Positions 16,517-26,147 are shown, counted from the first letter of the stretch. The stretch is 64,000 nucleotides of DNA from Pseudomonas sp. URMO17WK12:I2 (GCF_003253735.1 NZ_QKYW01000003.1:496001-560000); one strand, 5' to 3'. The notes: generated by a model from the letters alone, not told the origin. Program-made: numbers and translations.

Positions 16517-18148
16517 CTAGACCTTGAAACGCGCGACCAGAACATTCAGATCAAGTGCCAGCCGCGCCAGCTCGCTGCATGCAGCCGCGGTCTGGTTCGC
16601 GCCAGAAGCACTCTGTATCGACAGGTCGCGAATACTGACCAGGTTACGATCGACCTCACGGGCCACATGAGCCTGCTCTTCCGATGCAGTGGCGATCTGC
16701 AGGTTTCGTTCGTTGATCTGGCCAATCGCTTCGACGATCTGCTCCAGCGAACGCCCCGCTTCGTCGGCCACTTGCAACGTATTGGTGGCTTCGCTGCTGC
16801 TGGTCTGCATGGCCAGCACCGCGCTTTCAGTGCCGGTTTGAATGGCGCCGATCATCTGTTCGATTTCCTGGGTTGACGCCGAAGTACGGTGGGCCAGGCC
16901 ACGCACTTCATCGGCTACCACCGCGAAACCGCGACCATGCTCGCCAGCACGCGCCGCTTCGATCGCTGCGTTCAGGGCCAGCAGGTTGGTCTGGTCAGCG
17001 ACGTTGCGAATGACATCCAGCACCTTGCTGATATCCCGTGCCTGTGCCGCCAAACCTTGAACTTGCGCGGAGGAATCGAGCACGTTGTCCGACAGTTTGC
17101 GGATTGCCGAAACGGTACGCTCCACATGTTGATAACCGGTCTTGGCCGACCCGGTGGACTCGCGAGCGGCATCCGAGGCGCCACTCGCGTTGCGCGACAC
17201 TTCTTCAACAGCGGCACTCATCTCGGTAACGGCAGTCGCTGCCTGATCGATTTCCGCGTTCTGATTCTGCATCACACGCGTGCTTTCCTCGGTCACCGCG
17301 GCCATCTCCTCCGCGGCAGAGGCCAGCTGCGTGGACGACTCGCTGATTTGCCGAATCGCCTGGTTGAGATTTTTTTGCATGAGCGCCTGAGCGGCCTGCA
17401 GCCGGCTAGCTTCGTCCTTGCCAGTGACGCTGATGGGTTTGGTTAGATCGCCTGCCGCAATGCTCTCCGCGCTCATCATGGCTTCGTTGATGGGTACGGA
17501 TATCGAGCGGGTCAGCAAGGTGGCCAGCAAAACGGTTAGAACCACCGCGACGGCGATGGTCACCAGCACCCCGGTTCGACCATGGCTATAGGTTTCGCTG
17601 GCATTGAGGCCGGCCTGCTTGGCACCTGCGGCGTTGAAGGCAATCAGTGCATCGAGCTGCTGCTGCAGCGCCACACCCACTTCGCGCCCGTCACCATTGA
17701 CCAGGCTCAATGCCTGGGCAGGTTGCTGCTGGCGCAGCAGATTCATGACCTGTTTCTGCATGTCGAGGTAGCGTTGGGCACTGTCGAAGACGCGCTGGAA
17801 TGCTTCGCTTTCTGCTCCGGTCGACAGCAGGTCGCGCTGATAATGGGCCATGACCTCCTGGAGCGAAGCGCGATAGCCTTGTATCGCGGTGTCATCCACG
17901 ACCCCTGGGGTCGTGCCTTCACTCGAGGCAAGAACTCGCAAGGTTTCGAGACGAATGTTGAGTAGGTCCTTTTGCATCTCGCCCGATGCCTGGATGCTCG
18001 CCATCCAGTTGGTCTCGATATCCTGTTCGGCGAGGTAAAGATCACTGAGCCTGGATAGCGAAAAGAAGCCGAGTGCTACCACCAGAAGTGAAATCAGGGC
18101 GAAGCAGAACGCAGCCCGTGGGGCGATATTGAAGTTGCGGAAAGACAT
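16517..18148 (-). CDS. Methyl-accepting chemotaxis protein (four-helix-bundle sensor)
   Basis: The 543-residue receptor has TM1 (about 11-31), a roughly 160-residue helical periplasmic region of the 4HB type, TM2 (about 192-213), HAMP (214-266) and a long coiled-coil signalling domain. The hairpin tip is present as [18 protein letters not shown] followed by SASTQEI, the CheA/CheW contact region. Potential methylation stretches ([15 protein letters not shown]) flank the tip. It is a membrane chemoreceptor; the ligand cannot be told from the 4HB domain. It stands alone, with no che genes nearby, so it presumably joins the main chemotaxis array. Confidence 0.95.
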   Translation of the reverse strand: MSFRNFNIAPRAAFCFALISLLVVALGFFSLSRLSDLYLAEQDIETNWMASIQASGEMQKDLLNIRLETLRVLASSEGTTPGVVDDTAIQGYRASLQEVMAHYQRDLLSTGAESEAFQRVFDSAQRYLDMQKQVMNLLRQQQPAQALSLVNGDGREVGVALQQQLDALIAFNAAGAKQAGLNASETYSHGRTGVLVTIAVAVVLTVLLATLLTRSISVPINEAMMSAESIAAGDLTKPISVTGKDEASRLQAAQALMQKNLNQAIRQISESSTQLASAAEEMAAVTEESTRVMQNQNAEIDQAATAVTEMSAAVEEVSRNASGASDAARESTGSAKTGYQHVERTVSAIRKLSDNVLDSSAQVQGLAAQARDISKVLDVIRNVADQTNLLALNAAIEAARAGEHGRGFAVVADEVRGLAHRTSASTQEIEQMIGAIQTGTESAVLAMQTSSSEATNTLQVADEAGRSLEQIVEAIGQINERNLQIATASEEQAHVAREVDRNLVSIRDLSIQSASGANQTAAACSELARLALDLNVLVARFKV

Positions 18149-18515
18149 GGGGGGTGTACCAAGATGAGAAGTCGATCACCAACTCATCCATGTCGGCCAA
18201 GCGATAGAAGCCACTACTGAAGGCAACTAAAATGATATCAAAAAGACATCTTTTAGCCACATAAAACCGACGAGCATCGAATGCTGCAAAGTTTTCATCT
18301 TTGATATCAGCAAGTTGCATATTAGGGCGAATTATTTAACTGACAGACGGTTTGCCGATCCCTGGCCATGGCTCGGCAAATGCACATCTCAGCATGCCAA
18401 CTGCCACTCACTTACAGCCCGTAGCCACCTTTTGCTGGTGGCACCGCTAAGGATGCTTAAGCCGCACTGTCGGCCGTTTTGCATATCGCGATGCTCACCC
18501 GGCAACGGTCTTCGC
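18149..18515. other. Intergenic region between chemoreceptor and YeeE-type genes
   Basis: About 365 bases. The part near the chemoreceptor start is A/T-rich and should hold its promoter; I could not find a convincing FliA-type match. A stem GCCACC-N7-GGTGGC occurs at 18424-18442 without a U-tract. No gene is apparent. Confidence 0.4.
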
Positions 18516-18935
18516 TCAGGATCGGCGGCGCCCCTCCAGGGCGGCGAACAGGTACATGCCGGTCAGCATGGCTGACAGGAACAGGAAAGCTTGCCACTGC
18601 CAGGTGAGTAAAAGAACCACCACGGGCCCGGGGCAAATTCCCGCGATCCCCCAGCCTGCTCCAAATAACAGGCTGCCGCCGATCAGGCGCGCGTCCACCT
18701 TACGCTTCACTGGCAGCTGTATGGGAGCGCCCAGCAGGGAGCGCTCTCGCTTGCGCGCCCAATTCAACGGAACCACGGCCACACCTATCGCCCCGGCCAT
18801 CACCAGCGCTAACGACGGATCCCAGGCGCCAGCCAGATCGAGAAACGCCAGGACCTTGGCGGGGTTTGCCATGCCGGCCAACAGCAGGCCGAGGCCGAAG
18901 ATCAACCCGGCGAGAAATGCGCTCAACCTGATCAT
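18516..18935 (-). CDS. YeeE/YedE-family membrane protein, second half-unit
   Basis: A 139-residue hydrophobic protein with four predicted helices. Starting at 18935 it reads MIRLSAFLAGLIFGLGLLLAGMANPAKV and includes GAGWGIAGICPGPVVV, the cysteine-containing motif of the DUF6691/YeeE half-transporters. It works with the product of 18938-19372 to make a complete sulfur-transport (thiosulfate-type) unit in the inner membrane; these pairs are often under redox or sulfide control. The two genes are separated by two bases. Related TsuA proteins move thiosulfate via conserved cysteines; whether this pair moves thiosulfate, sulfite or another sulfur species is not known. Confidence 0.87.
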   Translation of the reverse strand: MIRLSAFLAGLIFGLGLLLAGMANPAKVLAFLDLAGAWDPSLALVMAGAIGVAVVPLNWARKRERSLLGAPIQLPVKRKVDARLIGGSLLFGAGWGIAGICPGPVVVLLLTWQWQAFLFLSAMLTGMYLFAALEGRRRS

Positions 18936-18937
18936 CT

Positions 18938-19372
18938 TCAATCTCCCAGCACATGACGAATGATGTACACCATCGCAAAACCAGCACTCATGAAGCACGC
19001 CGTCGCGGCGATTGAGCGAGGTGCCAGGCGCGAGATCCCGCAGACGCCATGACCACTTGTACACCCGGCGCCATAACGCGTTCCCACGCCGACCAGCAAG
19101 CCGGCCAGCATCAACGCAGGCCACCCGGCATCGATTTCGATCTCCGGCAACACGGCGAACATTCCCCACAGCAATGGCGCCAGCAGCAGACCCAGAAGAA
19201 AAAGCACCGTCTCACCCCAGGCATCGCTGCTGCGTTGCGCCGCGGCGGCAAGTAAACCGCTGATTCCTGCGATACGGCCATTGACGACAATAAACACACT
19301 GACCGCCATTCCGATCATGGCCCCGCCACCCAGGGAAGCCCACGGCGTATAACTGTTCCAATCAATGCTCAT
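18938..19372 (-). CDS. YeeE/YedE-family membrane protein, first half-unit
   Basis: The 144-residue product starts MSIDWNSYTPWASLGGGAMIG and contains GTRYGAGCTSGHGVCGISRL, the conserved two-cysteine motif of YeeE/YedE sulfur transporters. Four hydrophobic helices are visible. The start at 19372 is used because the family begins at the MxIDW region. It is the first gene of the two-gene unit. Neither sulfur-oxidation genes nor a regulator are directly attached, although the sulfone-use (sfn) genes begin 650 bases away on the other strand. Confidence 0.88.
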   Translation of the reverse strand: MSIDWNSYTPWASLGGGAMIGMAVSVFIVVNGRIAGISGLLAAAAQRSSDAWGETVLFLLGLLLAPLLWGMFAVLPEIEIDAGWPALMLAGLLVGVGTRYGAGCTSGHGVCGISRLAPRSIAATACFMSAGFAMVYIIRHVLGD

Positions 19373-20020
19373 TTCGCTGCCCCCTATAGAAAGCACAGAT
19401 ATAGCAATCTGCCGCCATTCGAGCCAGGGCTTTGAACACGCGTTTTCAACCCTGTCGGTGGGCCGATGGTCGGCTCACGGCATGCCGACCCTGCCGGGTT
19501 GGAAACCCGTGTTGGTTACTGATGCGCTGACGTATTGCCGCCGTGAAGAACAGATGAAGCACTGCCGCGAGGCAATCCACTTCGTGGATTGAATTGTCGC
19601 GAGGCAAAGGCCACCGACCAATGCGCAACACAGGCGTCGAGCACTCGAACACCGCATATACCAAAATAAAATATAAATAGGATTTTTTATTATTTTTTAT
19701 AAGTAAGCATTGGTTTTATAAATGGCTGACAGCAAATCAATAAAGCGACTCGCGATGTTCGAAGCCCAGCTATCCACATGCCGTATCGGTTGTTCAAGCC
19801 TGCCTTGCATCGGCGTCGTTATCGCAACGCCAGCGGCCCGGATATCTGCAGCCGCCCGTTCGACCCGCACCACGCATGCCTCGCTGCGGCTGGACCGTTA
19901 CCGGCGCAACCTGCGCACTCAGAGCCTGCATGACCCGGTGGACTACAAGCTCCACGATCTGGGTGATTGGCCGCTGAACCATACGCGCGCTACCCCGTCG
20001 TTCTGTTCATAGGGATTGCC
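19373..20020. other. Non-coding stretch upstream of sfnR
   Basis: About 650 bases between the YeeE pair and sfnR. A very A/T-rich block (about 19660-19715, ATAAAATATAAATAGG and TTATTATTTTTTATAAG) suggests a promoter or protein-binding region. A frame from 19722 to 20012 has no ribosome binding site and no family resemblance. sfnR homologues are CysB-activated during sulfate starvation, so CysB sites may lie here, but I cannot define one. Confidence 0.4.
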
Positions 20021-21124
20021 ATGCAACTGCTGACTCTGCCCCCCTCGCCTACACTGGCTACCTCGATCCGGGCAACCGCACAGGTCTTCGAAGACCCCAG
20101 ATCGCAGGCGCTGCTCGCCCACTTGCAACAGGTCGCCCCCAGCGAGGCCAGCGTCCTGGTCATTGGCGAAACCGGCACGGGCAAGGAGTTGGTCGCCCGC
20201 CATATCCATAACCTCAGCGGCCGGCGCAACGGCCCCTTCGTCGCGGTCAACTGCGGCGCCTTCTCCGAGTCACTGGTCGAGGCCGAGCTGTTCGGCCATG
20301 ACAAAGGCGCCTTTACCGGCGCCCTGGCGGCCAAGGCCGGCTGGTTCGAGGAGGCCAATGGCGGCACGCTGTTTCTCGACGAGATCGGCGACTTGCCCAT
20401 GGCCATCCAGGTCAAGCTGCTGCGCGTGTTGCAGGAGCGTGAGGTGGTACGTTTGGGCTCGCGCAAGAGCATCGCGATCAACGTGCGTGTGGTCGCCGCT
20501 ACCAATGTGCAGCTGGACAAAGCCATCGGCGCCGGTAATTTCCGCGAGGATCTGTACTACCGCCTCAACGTCGTCAGCCTGCAGCTCTACCCCCTGCGCG
20601 AGCGACCTGGCGACATCATGCCGCTGACCCGGCACTTCCTCAAAATCTACTGCAACCGCCTGGGTTACGGCGAGGTAAGCCTGACCCCCGAGGCCGAGCG
20701 CAAGCTGGTCAGCTATGACTGGCCAGGCAATATTCGCGAGCTGGAGAACGTCATCCATCATACCCTGCTGGTGTGCCGTAATGGCTTGGTGCAGGACGAT
20801 GACTTGCGTCTGTCGCACCTGCGCATCCAGCGCCATGAGCAGCCGCAGGCCGCCGCCCTCGAAAGCGCCGAGGAGCAACTGCTGCGCGCCTTCAACCGGC
20901 TGTTCGAGGAACAGGCTGGTGGCCTGCACGAGAAAGTCGAAGACAGCCTGCTGCGCTCGGCCTACCGTTTCTGCCACTGCAACCAGGTACACACCGCCAG
21001 CCTGCTTGGGCTGAGCCGCAACATCACCCGCGCGCGACTGATCGCCATTGGCGAACTGGTGGTCAATCGACGCCGACCGCAGCCCCAGGTCAACCCTGAT
21101 CGCAGGGTGCAGCTGTCGATATAA
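20021..21124 (+). CDS. sfnR: Sigma-54-dependent regulator SfnR of sulfone use
   Basis: A 367-residue enhancer-binding protein that consists almost only of the AAA+ domain and a DNA-binding end. Walker A is GETGTGKE (49-56), the sigma-54 contact loop GAFTGA is at 96-101 and Walker B is GGTLFLDEI (114-122). There is no N-terminal receiver or PAS domain, as in SfnR of P. putida, which is controlled by its level. The start at 20021 follows AGGG and leaves a short 20-residue leader. It should activate the sigma-54 promoters at 23545-23561 and 23780-23796. Confidence 0.9.
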   Translation: MQLLTLPPSPTLATSIRATAQVFEDPRSQALLAHLQQVAPSEASVLVIGETGTGKELVARHIHNLSGRRNGPFVAVNCGAFSESLVEAELFGHDKGAFTGALAAKAGWFEEANGGTLFLDEIGDLPMAIQVKLLRVLQEREVVRLGSRKSIAINVRVVAATNVQLDKAIGAGNFREDLYYRLNVVSLQLYPLRERPGDIMPLTRHFLKIYCNRLGYGEVSLTPEAERKLVSYDWPGNIRELENVIHHTLLVCRNGLVQDDDLRLSHLRIQRHEQPQAAALESAEEQLLRAFNRLFEEQAGGLHEKVEDSLLRSAYRFCHCNQVHTASLLGLSRNITRARLIAIGELVVNRRRPQPQVNPDRRVQLSI

Positions 21125-21720
21125 GCCGCCCGCACGATCAGGGCCATCCTCTGCAATCCGCCACCAATGATTGCCCCGAGATAGACCTCGCCGACTTTCT
21201 CCGAGGCGCCGATGATCAGCATCGGCAGAGCCTTGAGCACCACCAACGGGAGCGAGAACTGCCCTCCCAGGCGCGCGCCCTAGATCAGCCCGGCGACCAG
21301 ACCGACGAAGCCGGCGACCGCCCAGACCAGCGCCCACACCCTTGGCAGGCGAATGCCCCGATGGTCAATGCCGCACGGGGATCATCAGCCACCGCGCATA
21401 GCGACAGGCCCATGCGCGGGCGGTTGAACAGCAACGAGAGCAGCAGCACCAGCGCCGCAGCCGTTGTGGCGGCGAACAGATCGAACTGCAACAACAGTAG
21501 GCCACCCACCTCCAGTGTTTCATCGCTGATGCCCAGCTCCAGGCCATGCACCTGAGCGCCCCACAGCGCCTGGGCGGCGCCTTCAATGATGTGATGAACA
21601 GGGTGATCGGCGAGCGCCCTACCAGCGGACGCAGCACTACCCGTTCGATAACCAATGCCAAACCACTGGCGAGCCCCTGTACTTCGGCCAGCAGTTGCGC
21701 CCAGGTACGTTGCTGCCATG
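21125..21720 (-). pseudogene. Decayed branched-chain amino-acid-type ABC permease (LivH-like)
   Basis: Minus-strand fragments in different frames match one LivH-type permease in order: SGLALVIERVVLRPLVGRSP (about 21590-21680), IIEGAAQALWGAQVHGLELG with SLLFNRPRMGLSL (about 21370-21600), VVLKALPMLIIGASEKVGEV and YLGAIIGGGLQRMALIVRAA (about 21130-21250). Frameshifts near 21590 and 21365, a stop near 21280 and internal deletions separate them, and the N-terminal third is missing. LivH-type genes next to sfn clusters may have served sulfonate or sulfone uptake, but this one cannot be functional. Confidence 0.8.
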
Positions 21721-21823
21721 GCCCAGGCGCTTGTGCCGCAGCGCTACGTCACCCCCGCGCTGACGCGCACAGGAAAGCAGGCCGGCAGGTTGTCGACAGA
21801 TCCCTGGTGCATGACGGCGCGCC

Positions 21824-22915
21824 TCAGGCCACGGCCAGTGACGCGACCGTCTCCCGCTCCAGTTCGCGCACCAGCGGCAGTACATGCTTGCCGAAGTACT
21901 CGACCTCTTCCTGAAAATGCAGGAAGCCGGAAAGGATCAGATCGACGCCAATGGCCTTGAGCGCGACGATGCGCTCGGCGATCTGCCGGGGCGTGCCGAT
22001 CAGGTTGGTCTTGAAGCCGTCGTTGTACTGCACCAGATCCTCGAAGGTGGACGTAGCCCAGTTGCCCTCGCCTTCCGGGCTGGCCGCGCCGGCATTCTTC
22101 GCTTCGCTACCGAAGCCGTTGACCGCTTCCAGGTCGGCCTTGGCGATGATCTCCGCCAGCACCGCGCGGGCTTCTTCCTCGGTGTCGCGGGCGATGATGA
22201 AGGCGTTCACACCGACCTTCACCGAATGGCCGTTGACTGCAGCCTTGGCGCGGATGTCGTCGATCTGGGCCTTGATGCCCTCGACGCTGTTGCCGTTGGT
22301 GAAGTACCAGTCCGACACCCGTGAAGCCATGTCGCGCGCGGCGCGCGAGCTGCCACCCTGGAAGATTTCCGGGTGTGGTTGCTGCAGCGGTTTGGGCTTG
22401 AGGGTGTAATCGTTGAAGCGGTAGAAATCGCCGTGGAAGCTGAAGTTGTCCTGGGTCCAGATCCCCTTCAGGGCACGGATGAACTCCTCGGATCGACGAT
22501 AGCGCTCGTCATGATCCAGCCACGGCTCACCGATGGCTCGGAACTCGCCCTTGAACCAGCCGGACACGACGTTGATGGCGATGCGGCCATTGGTGTACTG
22601 ATCGATGCTCGCCAGTTGTTTGGCCGCCAGCACCGGCGTCCAGGGCCCGGGCAGGATGGCGGCGATCACCTTGAGCTTCTCGGTGGCAGCCAGCAGCGCG
22701 TGGCTGATGGTCACCGACTCGTGCTGGTTTTCAGCGCCATAGCCGGCCGTGAAACGGATCTGCGACAGCGCGTATTCGAACCCGGAGCGCTCTGCGATTT
22801 GTGCCAGCTTGCGGTTGTAGTCGATATCCCAGCTGGTGCGCTGCTCGATCTTGCTGACGACGAGGCCGCCGCTGACGTTGGGTACCCAGTAGGCGAATTT
22901 GATCGGTTGGCTCAT
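21824..22915 (-). CDS. sfnG: Dimethylsulfone monooxygenase SfnG (FMNH2-dependent)
   Basis: The 363-residue luciferase-like monooxygenase begins MSQPIKFAYWVPNVSGGLVVSKI and contains QRTSWDIDYNRKLAQIAE and FQGGSSRAARDMASRVSDW, as in SfnG and related SsuD/LadA-type enzymes. It oxidises dimethylsulfone with FMNH2 and O2 to methanesulfinate and formaldehyde, allowing sulfur scavenging. It follows sfnF by 26 bases on the same transcript, and sfnF supplies the reduced flavin. Control is by SfnR and sigma-54 through the promoter upstream of sfnF. Confidence 0.93.
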   Translation of the reverse strand: MSQPIKFAYWVPNVSGGLVVSKIEQRTSWDIDYNRKLAQIAERSGFEYALSQIRFTAGYGAENQHESVTISHALLAATEKLKVIAAILPGPWTPVLAAKQLASIDQYTNGRIAINVVSGWFKGEFRAIGEPWLDHDERYRRSEEFIRALKGIWTQDNFSFHGDFYRFNDYTLKPKPLQQPHPEIFQGGSSRAARDMASRVSDWYFTNGNSVEGIKAQIDDIRAKAAVNGHSVKVGVNAFIIARDTEEEARAVLAEIIAKADLEAVNGFGSEAKNAGAASPEGEGNWATSTFEDLVQYNDGFKTNLIGTPRQIAERIVALKAIGVDLILSGFLHFQEEVEYFGKHVLPLVRELERETVASLAVA

Positions 22916-22941
22916 GACGATGGCTCCTGTAGCTCGGGAAA

Positions 22942-23502
22942 TCAGGCCGCACTGGCGACCGGGAGATGAAAGAACGCCGCAACGGTATCGAGCACGCGCT
23001 CGATACGTTCGAACTGCGCCGCGTCGGCGAGGCGGTAGTCATCGAAGGCCTCGACACTGGCGTACAAGCCGTACGGCAGGGTGTGGGCCTGGAAGAAGGC
23101 GAATAATGGGCGCAGCTGGTGATCGATCACCAGTGCATGGCGCTCGCTGCAACCGGTGGCGGCCAGCACCACGGGCACACCCTTGAGCGCCTGGTGGTCG
23201 ACCAGGTCGAACAGGTGCTTGAACAGCCCCGTGTAGGAAGCGCGATAGACCGGGCTGCCGACCAACAGCAGGTCTGCCTGCTCGATGGCGTGCAGGTGTG
23301 GCTGCAGGTCGGCAGAAGCGCTGTCGCGCTCCAGCGAGCCGGACAACGCGCCCGACAGCTCGGCGATGCGCACCCACTGCACCCGCAGATCCGGCAGCCG
23401 TGCCTGCAGCCTTCGCACCAGGGCCTCCAGCAACCCATGAGTGCGTGATGGCGCACGCAAACTGCCCGACACCACCACAACCTTGATAACGCTTGCGCTC
23501 AT
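22942..23502 (-). CDS. sfnF: NADH-dependent FMN reductase SfnF/MsuE type
   Basis: The 186-residue flavodoxin-fold reductase has the N-terminal phosphate-binding loop [20 protein letters not shown] and the family segments [28 protein letters not shown] and [17 protein letters not shown]. It makes FMNH2 for SfnG. Two ATG codons lie six bases apart; the downstream one (23502) is eight bases after AGGAG and is the more likely start. As the first gene after the sigma-54 promoter, it sets expression of the sfnFG pair. Confidence 0.9.
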   Translation of the reverse strand: MSASVIKVVVVSGSLRAPSRTHGLLEALVRRLQARLPDLRVQWVRIAELSGALSGSLERDSASADLQPHLHAIEQADLLLVGSPVYRASYTGLFKHLFDLVDHQALKGVPVVLAATGCSERHALVIDHQLRPLFAFFQAHTLPYGLYASVEAFDDYRLADAAQFERIERVLDTVAAFFHLPVASAA

Positions 23503-23544
23503 GCTCATCTCTCCTGCCCCTCGGGCATTGCTTGAGAGCGCTTG

Positions 23545-23561
23545 AGCAGCAACCGTGCCAA
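23545..23561 (-). promoter_or_regulatory. Sigma-54 promoter of sfnFG
   Basis: Minus-strand TTGGCACGGTTGCTGCT matches the -24/-12 consensus TTGGCACG-N4-TTGCT with one difference. Transcription would begin near 23533, about 30 bases before the sfnF start. It is the expected target class for the SfnR activator. Confidence 0.8.
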
Positions 23562-23779
23562 TGGGTAAAAATCATAAAATCCAATGAGTTGTAATTTCCA
23601 ACCAACAACAGCCCCTGCTCCGCGGCACGCAAGCTGCTGATGCACTGACCGCCGTGCAACAGCAGCGCCGGGAAGCAGCACTGCCCGCCTTCCAACAGTC
23701 GTTCAACAAGCTGTTGGTACAGCTACAGCTCAACTGCTCGGAAAACTCACAACTATCTGATTTAAAAAAGATTTCATGC

Positions 23780-23796
23780 AGGGCACGGCTTTTGCG
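23780..23796 (+). promoter_or_regulatory. Sigma-54 promoter of the SfnC/DszC-like gene
   Basis: AGGGCACGGCTTTTGCG has GG and GC spaced by ten bases, with the GGCACG and TTGC cores of -24/-12 promoters. Transcription would start near 23807, downstream of an in-frame ATG at 23776, so translation should begin at 23839. It diverges from the sfnFG promoter. SfnR is the likely activator. Confidence 0.8.
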
Positions 23797-23838
23797 ATGG
23801 AGCTGTCGTCAGCAATCGCATCAACGAGGAGAACTGCG

Positions 23839-25077
23839 ATGACCGCTCAAGCCCACGTGCCACATCTGTCTACCGGCGCCGACTACGAATCCCTTGCCGC
23901 CCGCTTCCGCCCCATCTTCGCGCGCATCGCCGACGGTAGCGTGGAGCGCGAGCGCACCCGCAGCCTGCCGCTCGAGCCCATTCGCTGGCTCAAGGAAGCC
24001 GGCTTCGGCGCCGTACGCGTGCCGGTCGAACATGGTGGCGCGGGCGCATCACTGCCGCAGCTGTTCCAACTGCTGATCGAACTGGCCGAGGCCGACTCCA
24101 ACGTGCCGCAGGCGCTGCGCGGGCACTTCGCGTTCGCCGAGGATCGCCTCAACGCTCACGCCAACGCGCCGCAGGATGTGTGGTTCAAGCGCTTCGTTGA
24201 AGGTGATCTGGTCGGCTGCGCGTGGACAGAGGTTGGCGCGGTGAAGATCGGCGACGTCATCACCCGTGTCTCGCGCCTGGGCGAGCAATGGGTGGTCAAC
24301 GGCACCAAGTACTACAGCACCGGCAGCCTCTTCTCCGACTGGATCGACCTGTTCGCCCGCCGCGATGACACCGGTGCCGACGTGATCGCGGCAATCCGCA
24401 CCAGGCAACCCGGCATCACCCAGAGCGACGATTGGGACGGTTTCGGCCAACGCACCACCGGCAGCGGCACCTCGGTGTTCGAGAACGCGGTGGTCGAGGA
24501 ACAGAACATCATCGACTTCGCCAGCCGCTTCAAGTACCAGACAGCCTTCTACCAACTGGTGCTGCTCGCCGTTATCGTCGGCTCCGGCCGCGCCGCCGTG
24601 CGCGACTTCAGCAGGGAAACCAGCAAACGCACGCGGGTGTTCAGCCATGGCAACGCACCGGCCGTCAGTCAGGATCCACAAGTGCTGCAGGTGATCGGCA
24701 AGGCCAGTGGCCTGGTCTATGCCGCCGAAGCGGGCACCCTGCGCGCCACCGAAGCTGCTCAACTGGCCTACCTGGCACGCTTTAGCAGCGATGAAACGGC
24801 CGAGCAGCAGGCCAACAGCGCCGCCGAACTGGAATCAGCCCAGGCCCAGGTGGCCGCCGTGGAACTGGTACTGCGCGCCACCAGCGACCTGTTCAACACC
24901 CTCGGTGCTTCGGGCGCCAGCACCGCCAAACAGCTCGATCGCCACTGGCGCAACGCCCGCACCGCCGCCTCGCACAACCCGGTGATATACAAGGAACGCA
25001 TCATCGGCGACTGGCATGTGAACGGCAGCGAGCCGCCCTACGTCTGGCAGATCGGTGGCGGTGCCAAGCAGTCCTGA
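23839..25077 (+). CDS. Acyl-CoA-dehydrogenase-fold flavin monooxygenase (SfnC/SfnB/DszC-like)
   Basis: A 412-residue protein starting MTAQAHVPHLSTGADYESLAAR, with LKEAGFGAVRVPVEHGGAGAS (acyl-CoA dehydrogenase N-domain), WTEVGAVKIGDVITRVS and WVVNGTKYYSTGSLFSDWI (middle domain), and RHWRNARTAASHNPVIYKERIIGDW near the C-terminus. The C-terminal pattern is that of DszC/SfnB-type FMNH2-dependent monooxygenases, not fatty-acid dehydrogenases. The start with GAGGAG ten bases upstream is favoured because the sigma-54 transcript begins after the earlier ATG. It likely oxidises an organosulfur compound such as dimethyl sulfide, the sulfone or a sulfonate precursor; the exact substrate is inferred from the sfn context. 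Confidence 0.85.
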   Translation: MTAQAHVPHLSTGADYESLAARFRPIFARIADGSVERERTRSLPLEPIRWLKEAGFGAVRVPVEHGGAGASLPQLFQLLIELAEADSNVPQALRGHFAFAEDRLNAHANAPQDVWFKRFVEGDLVGCAWTEVGAVKIGDVITRVSRLGEQWVVNGTKYYSTGSLFSDWIDLFARRDDTGADVIAAIRTRQPGITQSDDWDGFGQRTTGSGTSVFENAVVEEQNIIDFASRFKYQTAFYQLVLLAVIVGSGRAAVRDFSRETSKRTRVFSHGNAPAVSQDPQVLQVIGKASGLVYAAEAGTLRATEAAQLAYLARFSSDETAEQQANSAAELESAQAQVAAVELVLRATSDLFNTLGASGASTAKQLDRHWRNARTAASHNPVIYKERIIGDWHVNGSEPPYVWQIGGGAKQS

Positions 25078-25194
25078 TGGCCTGAAGAGTCATCTCCAGG
25101 CCCTGGAGCCTGTTCATGATCTTTTAGGGGCACTGCGGTTAGATCAACGAAGAGATAGACCGCTTCAAAGCAGAAGCGGCCGTCACTGATCCAT

Positions 25195-25245
25195 TGTGGG
25201 AGCGGGCCATGCCCGCGAAAAATCACGGGCATGGCCCGTTCCCAC
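25195..25245. repeat. REP-like inverted repeat
   Basis: GTGGGAGCGGGCCATGCCCG pairs with CGGGCATGGCCCGTTCCCAC around an A/T-rich loop of about ten bases, nearly perfectly. A diverged copy is at 7309-7361. This is the usual form of an intergenic Pseudomonas REP-type element. The surrounding 25078-25333 contains nothing else I recognise. Confidence 0.7.
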
Positions 25246-25333
25246 GGGATAGGGGAACGGCCGCTTCCGCCATATTCCGGTCAATGGTTTGAAATGTCCG
25301 CAAACTGCCCCAGGCCCTTACGAAACGCCCGCG

Positions 25334-25840
25334 TTAGCTATTCGCCAGTCGCCGACTGGCAAAGCTGAACAGCAGCACCAATAGAATCAGAACGCCGGTG
25401 GCCACCTGCTGCCAGAAGAAATTCCAGCCGATCAGCAGCAGACCGTTGGCCGTGACGTTGAGAAACAGCACGCCGAGCAGCGTGCCGGGCACGTTGACCC
25501 GGTTGTGCCGGCTCAGCGTCGCGCCGATGAACACCGCGCCGATGGCATTCATCAGAAAGGCATTGCCGGACATCGGCACGTAGGCGTTCACCGTGGCCGG
25601 CAGCAGGATGCCCGCCAGCGCGCAGGCAAAGGCGCTGGCGATAAACACCAGCGCCGCGATACGCCGCTGCGCCAGGCCCGAATAACGCGCCACCAGTGGT
25701 TGGCTCCCCAGGGCGAGAATTTCCCGGCCAAAGCGCCCGCGCGCCAGCAGCAGGCCGTACACCAGCGCCAGCAGCGCCACCAACAGCAAGGGCAGCGGCA
25801 AGCCGAGCAGGCGCTCGCTGGCCAGCGTGCATTGCGGTCC
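25334..25840 (-). pseudogene. N-terminally truncated ribose-type ABC permease (RbsC family)
   Basis: Homology begins near ERLLGLPLPLLLVALLALVY and runs through FGREILALGSQPLVARYSGL, VPMSGNAFLMNAIGAVFIGA and a hydrophobic C-terminus, the second half of an RbsC-type permease of about 320 residues. Everything upstream of about 25840 in the same frame is unrelated. No ATPase or binding protein gene remains. It is a deletion remnant; the gene is unlikely to act as a transporter. Confidence 0.75.
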
Positions 25841-26147
25841 ATACGCTGATTTGCTCAGCGGTATACACGGCACTGCACTGGTGCCGTATTGCCTGGCGGC
25901 GTATATCGATTGGGATAAATGGCAGGGGAATGAAAAAGCCCCGTCCATTTCTGGCGGGGCTTCTGGTCAATACGCTCACTCTACGCGCACATCATCCCAA
26001 GACCCGCGAGGGCAGATTCATGGGCATCATGTGAACAAAAAGTCGGCTCGTCATTTGCCTGACAATGCGAATTCCTGACTGGTTTGTCAAGAAGGGTGGT
26101 GAGTGGCGTGCTCCAGCCGCAGCATCGGTGCGGACCTAGATTCGCCC
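25841..26147. other. Junction region after the truncated permease
   Basis: About 305 bases without a gene, containing the terminator at 25930-25965. The abrupt loss of permease homology at about 25840 marks a deletion endpoint. No terminal inverted repeats or target duplications are visible. Confidence 0.4.
25930..25965 (-). terminator. Intrinsic terminator
   Basis: On the minus strand AAGCCCCGCC and CGGGGCTTTTT flank a short loop (AGAAATGGA), giving a GC stem and a run of five T. It lies 180 bases downstream of the LysR gene (26148-27089), or may belong to a lost gene. Confidence 0.7.

Noticed and set aside
19722..20012. A small plus-strand gene before sfnR
   Set aside because: It has no ribosome binding site, a composition unlike neighbouring genes and no recognisable family.
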